9,374 nucleotides of DNA from JAWXCM01 sp034408745 (GTDB lineage Bacteria; Acidobacteriota; Terriglobia; Bryobacterales; Bryobacteraceae): contig JAWXCM010000166.1 of NCBI GenBank assembly GCA_034408745.1, positions 1 through 9,374 on the forward strand. The letters are read 5' to 3'. Each line of letters starts with the position of its first letter. Positions within the stretch are counted from its first letter, which is position 1. Positions 6,787 through 9,374 of this stretch are shown one piece after another. The notes beneath the pieces were generated by a model. That model was not told the origin of the DNA and did not search any database. It worked only from the letters and a program-made list of their open reading frames with translations. Both the position numbers and the translations under genes were made by a program.

Positions 6787-8445
6787 GTGTTCCGTCTTAT
6801 CGCGCTTGTGGTGGTTCTGGGAGGCGTCGCGTGCTTTGCACAGGCGATTCGCTTCGAAGAAATTGCAGCCAAATCGGGCTTACGATTCGAGTTGCAGAAC
6901 GGCGAAGCGGGCGGGTTCCACCAGATTGAGCTGACGCTCGGCGGGGTGGCGGCGCTGGACTACAACAACGATGGCTGCACCGACATATTCTTCACCAACG
7001 GTGCGGCCATTCCTTCGCTTCGCAAGACCGGCCAAAAGTTTTCCAATCGACTCTTCCGCAACAACTGCAACCTGACTTTTACAGACGTTACTGACGACGC
7101 CGGGCTCGCCGGTGAAGGCTACTCGATGGCTGTGGCTGCGGCTGACCTCGATAACGACGGGTTTACCGATCTGTTTGTCGCCGGCGTAAAGGGCAACACT
7201 CTGTACCGCAATCTCGGTAACGGCCGATTCGCAGACGCGACCTCACGTGCCGGGCTTGCCGGCGTCGACCCGGCGTTCGGTCCCAGGTGGGCCGTCTCCG
7301 CCGGATGGTTCGACTACGACAACGACGGCTGGCTCGATCTCTTCGTCGCCAATTACGTGGTGTGGGATGCCGATAAAGAGCCTCGCTGCGGCACCCCGGA
7401 GCGGCAGTATTACTGCCATCCCGACGCCTATCGAGGCCTGCCGAACCAGCTCTTCCACAACAACCGCGACGGCACCTTCAGTGATGTGTCGCAGGCCTCT
7501 GGTATTCAGAGCCACATCGGGAAGGGAATGGGCGTGTCCTTTGCGGACATGGACGGCGATGGCTTCACCGACATCTTCGTCGCCAACGACTCGGTTCGCG
7601 GTCTGCTGTTTCGCAATCTGGGCAATGGAAAATTTGAGGAAATCGGGCTGGAGGCGGGCGTTGCGCTTCGCGAAGACGGCCACGCCATCGCCGGGATGGG
7701 AGCCGATTTCCGGGATCTGGATAATGATGGAAAACCGGATTTAATTGTGTCCGGAATCCTGAACGATTCTTTTCTGCTGTTCCGCAATCTGGGCGGGAGA
7801 AGCGGATTTGAGGACTACGCGCAGCGCACGGGTCTGCTGATGAGCACGCGGCAGTTGACCGGCTGGAGCCTCGGCATGTACGACTTCGACAACGACGGCT
7901 GGAAGGATCTGTTCTTCGCCCTGGCCCACCTGATGCAGCTGGATCGGTATCTGGGCCGGGAGTCGGCATTGCCGAATCGCATCTATCGCAGTGTGGAAGG
8001 CAAGCGGCTGGACGACGTTTCGGCGGGTGCTGGACCCGCGTTACAGATGGCGGCTGCTCACCGCGGCGCCGCATTCGCCGACTTCGACAACGATGGCCGT
8101 GTGGACGCGGTGGTCAGTGCGGTAAATGGTCCGGCGAAGCTGTATCGCAACATCACAGCCAGCCGTTCCCACTGGCTCGCGATTCGGCTTCGCGGGGTCA
8201 AGTCCAACCGGCAGGGGCTCGGCGCTACGGTTCACGTTCGGCTGGCGGACGGACGCGACCTGTACAATCACGCAACCACCGCCGTCGGCTACGCCAGTTC
8301 CAGCGAGCCTCTCGTTCGCTTCGGACTCGGCGCCAGTCCGGTGGCCGACCTGGTGGAGATCCGCTGGCCCGGAGGGCGCGTCCAGAAGCTCACCAAAGTG
8401 GCCGTCGACCGCATTGTCGATGTCACGGAAGAAGTGGAACCGTGA
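6787..8445 (+). CDS. Secreted FG-GAP/VCBS repeat protein with ASPIC/UnbV domain (CRTAC1 family)
   Basis: The 552-residue product begins with a signal peptide (MFRLIALVVVLGGVACFAQA); GVAC is a poor lipobox, so soluble secretion is favoured. Seven calcium-binding DxDxDG-type loops lie at 58 (DYNNDG), 120, 176, 254, 310, 366 and 432, each followed by a hydrophobic strand such as TDLFVA and often an LYRNLGNG-type turn. Seven repeats fit a seven-bladed beta-propeller. Cys201 and Cys210 in an insertion after the third repeat could form a disulfide. The C-terminal ASPIC/UnbV domain (about 461-548) holds GLGATVHVRLADG, GYASSSEP and VEIRWPGG. Members of this family are extracellular or surface proteins of unclear biochemical role. 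The start is GTG, chosen because the signal peptide begins immediately after it. Its stop overlaps the start of the TPR gene. Confidence 0.93.
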   Translation: MFRLIALVVVLGGVACFAQAIRFEEIAAKSGLRFELQNGEAGGFHQIELTLGGVAALDYNNDGCTDIFFTNGAAIPSLRKTGQKFSNRLFRNNCNLTFTDVTDDAGLAGEGYSMAVAAADLDNDGFTDLFVAGVKGNTLYRNLGNGRFADATSRAGLAGVDPAFGPRWAVSAGWFDYDNDGWLDLFVANYVVWDADKEPRCGTPERQYYCHPDAYRGLPNQLFHNNRDGTFSDVSQASGIQSHIGKGMGVSFADMDGDGFTDIFVANDSVRGLLFRNLGNGKFEEIGLEAGVALREDGHAIAGMGADFRDLDNDGKPDLIVSGILNDSFLLFRNLGGRSGFEDYAQRTGLLMSTRQLTGWSLGMYDFDNDGWKDLFFALAHLMQLDRYLGRESALPNRIYRSVEGKRLDDVSAGAGPALQMAAAHRGAAFADFDNDGRVDAVVSAVNGPAKLYRNITASRSHWLAIRLRGVKSNRQGLGATVHVRLADGRDLYNHATTAVGYASSSEPLVRFGLGASPVADLVEIRWPGGRVQKLTKVAVDRIVDVTEEVEP

Positions 8446-9239
8446 GGGCCCTGGCTGTGGGGGTGTTGGCAGGTCTTCTGCTGGCCGGCGCTGATCCTGC
8501 TTCGCCGGGCAAGCTTACCTACCAGAAGGCGAATGACCTGTTTGTCGCCCGCAAGTTCCCGGAATCGCTTGCTGCTGTGGAAGAGGCGCTCCGCCTCGAT
8601 CCGAACCTGGTTCCGGCGCTCACCCTGCACGCCAAACTGGCCATGGCGGCCAATCGCTACGACCTCGCGCGACAAAGCCTGGAGCGCGCTCTGAAGGTAG
8701 ACCCTGGTGCCTCCTATGCGCAGTTCCTGTATGGGATGGAAGCCTGGATGAACAACGACATGAAGGCTGCGCTGCCGCGATTCCGGAGGGCTCGGGAGCT
8801 GGCGCCGAGGGACCCGCGCGCGGCGTTGTATCTGGGCCTGGTCACGGAGAGTGTCGGCAAGCCCGCCGACGCGATGACGCTGTATGAGGAAGCGATTCGT
8901 CTGGAGCGCGCAGCTGGCCAGCCGCAGGCCGAGACGCTGTTGCCCGGGGCTCGACTGCTGCTGCTTCTCGGGCGTCTGGATGAGTCCGGACGTTGGACCC
9001 GCGATGCTGTGAAGCTGGCTCCGAAGCTGCGTGATGCGCACTTTGAACTGGCGCGGCTGCTGCTGAAAATGGGCGAACCCGCGCAGGCTGCGGCCGAGGG
9101 CGAGCTCGCTTTGACGCTGTCTGAAGGCGCGGTCAGGGACAACGCGATCCACTACCTGCTCATTCGAGCGTGGCAGCAGGCAGGGAAGCCGGACAGGGCC
9201 GCAGCCCACGCAGCCGTGATTCGCGCGCAGGAGCGTTAG
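8442..9239 (+). CDS. Exported TPR protein coupled to the FG-GAP protein
   Basis: The 265-residue product has an N-terminal leader (MRALAVGVLAGLLLAGADPA) likely cleaved near residue 16-20, followed by tandem tetratricopeptide helix pairs throughout. Clear units include YQKANDLFVARKFPESLAA (27-45), the next from about 57 ending ALKVDPG, one around 93-123 ending ELAPRDP, one around 126-156 (ALYLGLVTESVGKPADAM), and later ones near 165-195 and 197-228. TPR arrays bind other proteins and have no catalytic role. The GTG start overlaps the upstream TGA in GTGA, so it is probably translated by coupling with the FG-GAP protein and is likely its partner in the periplasm. A later start would remove the leader. 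The start assignment is therefore good, but specific binding targets are unknown. Confidence 0.88.
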   Translation: MRALAVGVLAGLLLAGADPASPGKLTYQKANDLFVARKFPESLAAVEEALRLDPNLVPALTLHAKLAMAANRYDLARQSLERALKVDPGASYAQFLYGMEAWMNNDMKAALPRFRRARELAPRDPRAALYLGLVTESVGKPADAMTLYEEAIRLERAAGQPQAETLLPGARLLLLLGRLDESGRWTRDAVKLAPKLRDAHFELARLLLKMGEPAQAAAEGELALTLSEGAVRDNAIHYLLIRAWQQAGKPDRAAAHAAVIRAQER

Positions 9240-9260
9240 TGTTACCGACGGTTGGAGCAT

Positions 9261-9280
9261 GGCGGATCTGGGGATCCGCC
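9261..9280 (+). terminator. Compact hairpin after the TPR gene
   Basis: GGCGGATC (9261-9268) pairs with GATCCGCC (9273-9280) around a TGGG loop: eight perfect base pairs starting 21 bases after the stop codon. No T-tract follows (GCAGGCCTGG comes next), so it is terminator-like rather than a textbook intrinsic terminator. Confidence 0.45.
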
Positions 9281-9374
9281 GCAGGCCTGGGGGCCCATAA
9301 GCGCTAACTTAGCGATTAAAGAATCTTAACCTGTGGTGCTCTCCGCCGCTTTCGTTCTCGTAGGTCCATCTCCA
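9281..9374. other. Right edge: small palindrome and ambiguous gene ends
   Basis: CGCTAA-C-TTAGCG (9302-9314) is a six-base inverted repeat with a one-base centre, in a locally AT-rich patch. It could be an operator or part of a promoter. Three short open frames reach the edge. On the plus strand, GTG at 9333 or 9336 opens VLSAAFVLVGPSP, which looks like a signal peptide start. On the minus strand, a frame ending at TAA (9311-9309) reads WRWTYENESGGE at the edge end, and another ends at TAA (9318-9316). About 60 bases are too few to decide between them. Confidence 0.3.

Noticed and set aside
8289..9260. Minus-strand open frame of 323 codons opposite the propeller and TPR genes
   Set aside because: Long antisense frames are common in high-GC coding DNA. 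The plus strand carries clear ASPIC/UnbV and TPR sequence here, and the antisense product has no recognisable domain.
1..9374. CRISPR array, tRNA/rRNA genes, transposase or phage genes
   Set aside because: No regularly spaced direct repeats, no cloverleaf-like sequences and no mobile-element proteins or terminal repeats were seen on either strand.

Overview
The window is high-GC bacterial chromosomal DNA. All confident genes lie on the plus strand. I infer an Acidobacteriota genome of the Solibacter/Bryobacter type. The basis is the gene set: a TPR-fused multiheme cytochrome c, an FG-GAP/ASPIC-UnbV (CRTAC1-type) protein, an iduronate-sulfatase-like enzyme with a Tat leader, and many predicted exported proteins. 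No rRNA or other taxonomic marker is present, so this remains an inference.

Layout. Positions 1-281 have lower GC and hold no convincing complete gene, though a minus-strand gene may start at 66 and run off the left edge. A 69-residue protein of unknown function (282-491) follows, flanked by a promoter-like box and a terminator-like hairpin. Next is a two-module VOC-superfamily ring-cleaving dioxygenase (591-1580), ending at a strong hairpin. An M20-family metallopeptidase (1656-2903) and an EamA/DMT-family transporter (2900-3748) overlap by 4 bases and look translationally coupled.

After a 71-base gap with a TATACT box comes a Tat-exported sulfatase (3820-5241). Sixteen bases later begins a seven-heme cytochrome c with a C-terminal TPR domain (5258-6673). 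A 113-base gap with a promoter-like box leads to a secreted seven-repeat FG-GAP protein with an ASPIC/UnbV tail (6787-8445). Its stop overlaps the start of an exported TPR protein (8442-9239). A compact hairpin and a small palindrome follow; the last 60 bases may hold the edge of another gene.

How the genes may work together. The left half looks like cytosolic small-molecule metabolism: aromatic or quinone ring cleavage, peptide or amidated-substrate hydrolysis, and export or import of a small metabolite. The right half is an exported set: sulfatase, multiheme cytochrome, beta-propeller and TPR protein. Spacing suggests sulfatase-cytochrome and propeller-TPR form two transcription units. The cytochrome, propeller and TPR proteins may form a periplasmic or surface electron-transfer or scaffold module of unknown substrate. 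The most notable observations are recurring -10-like boxes sitting only 7-12 bases before start codons, and a lone Cys-Lys in the cytochrome that resembles a half-lost CxxCK haem site.
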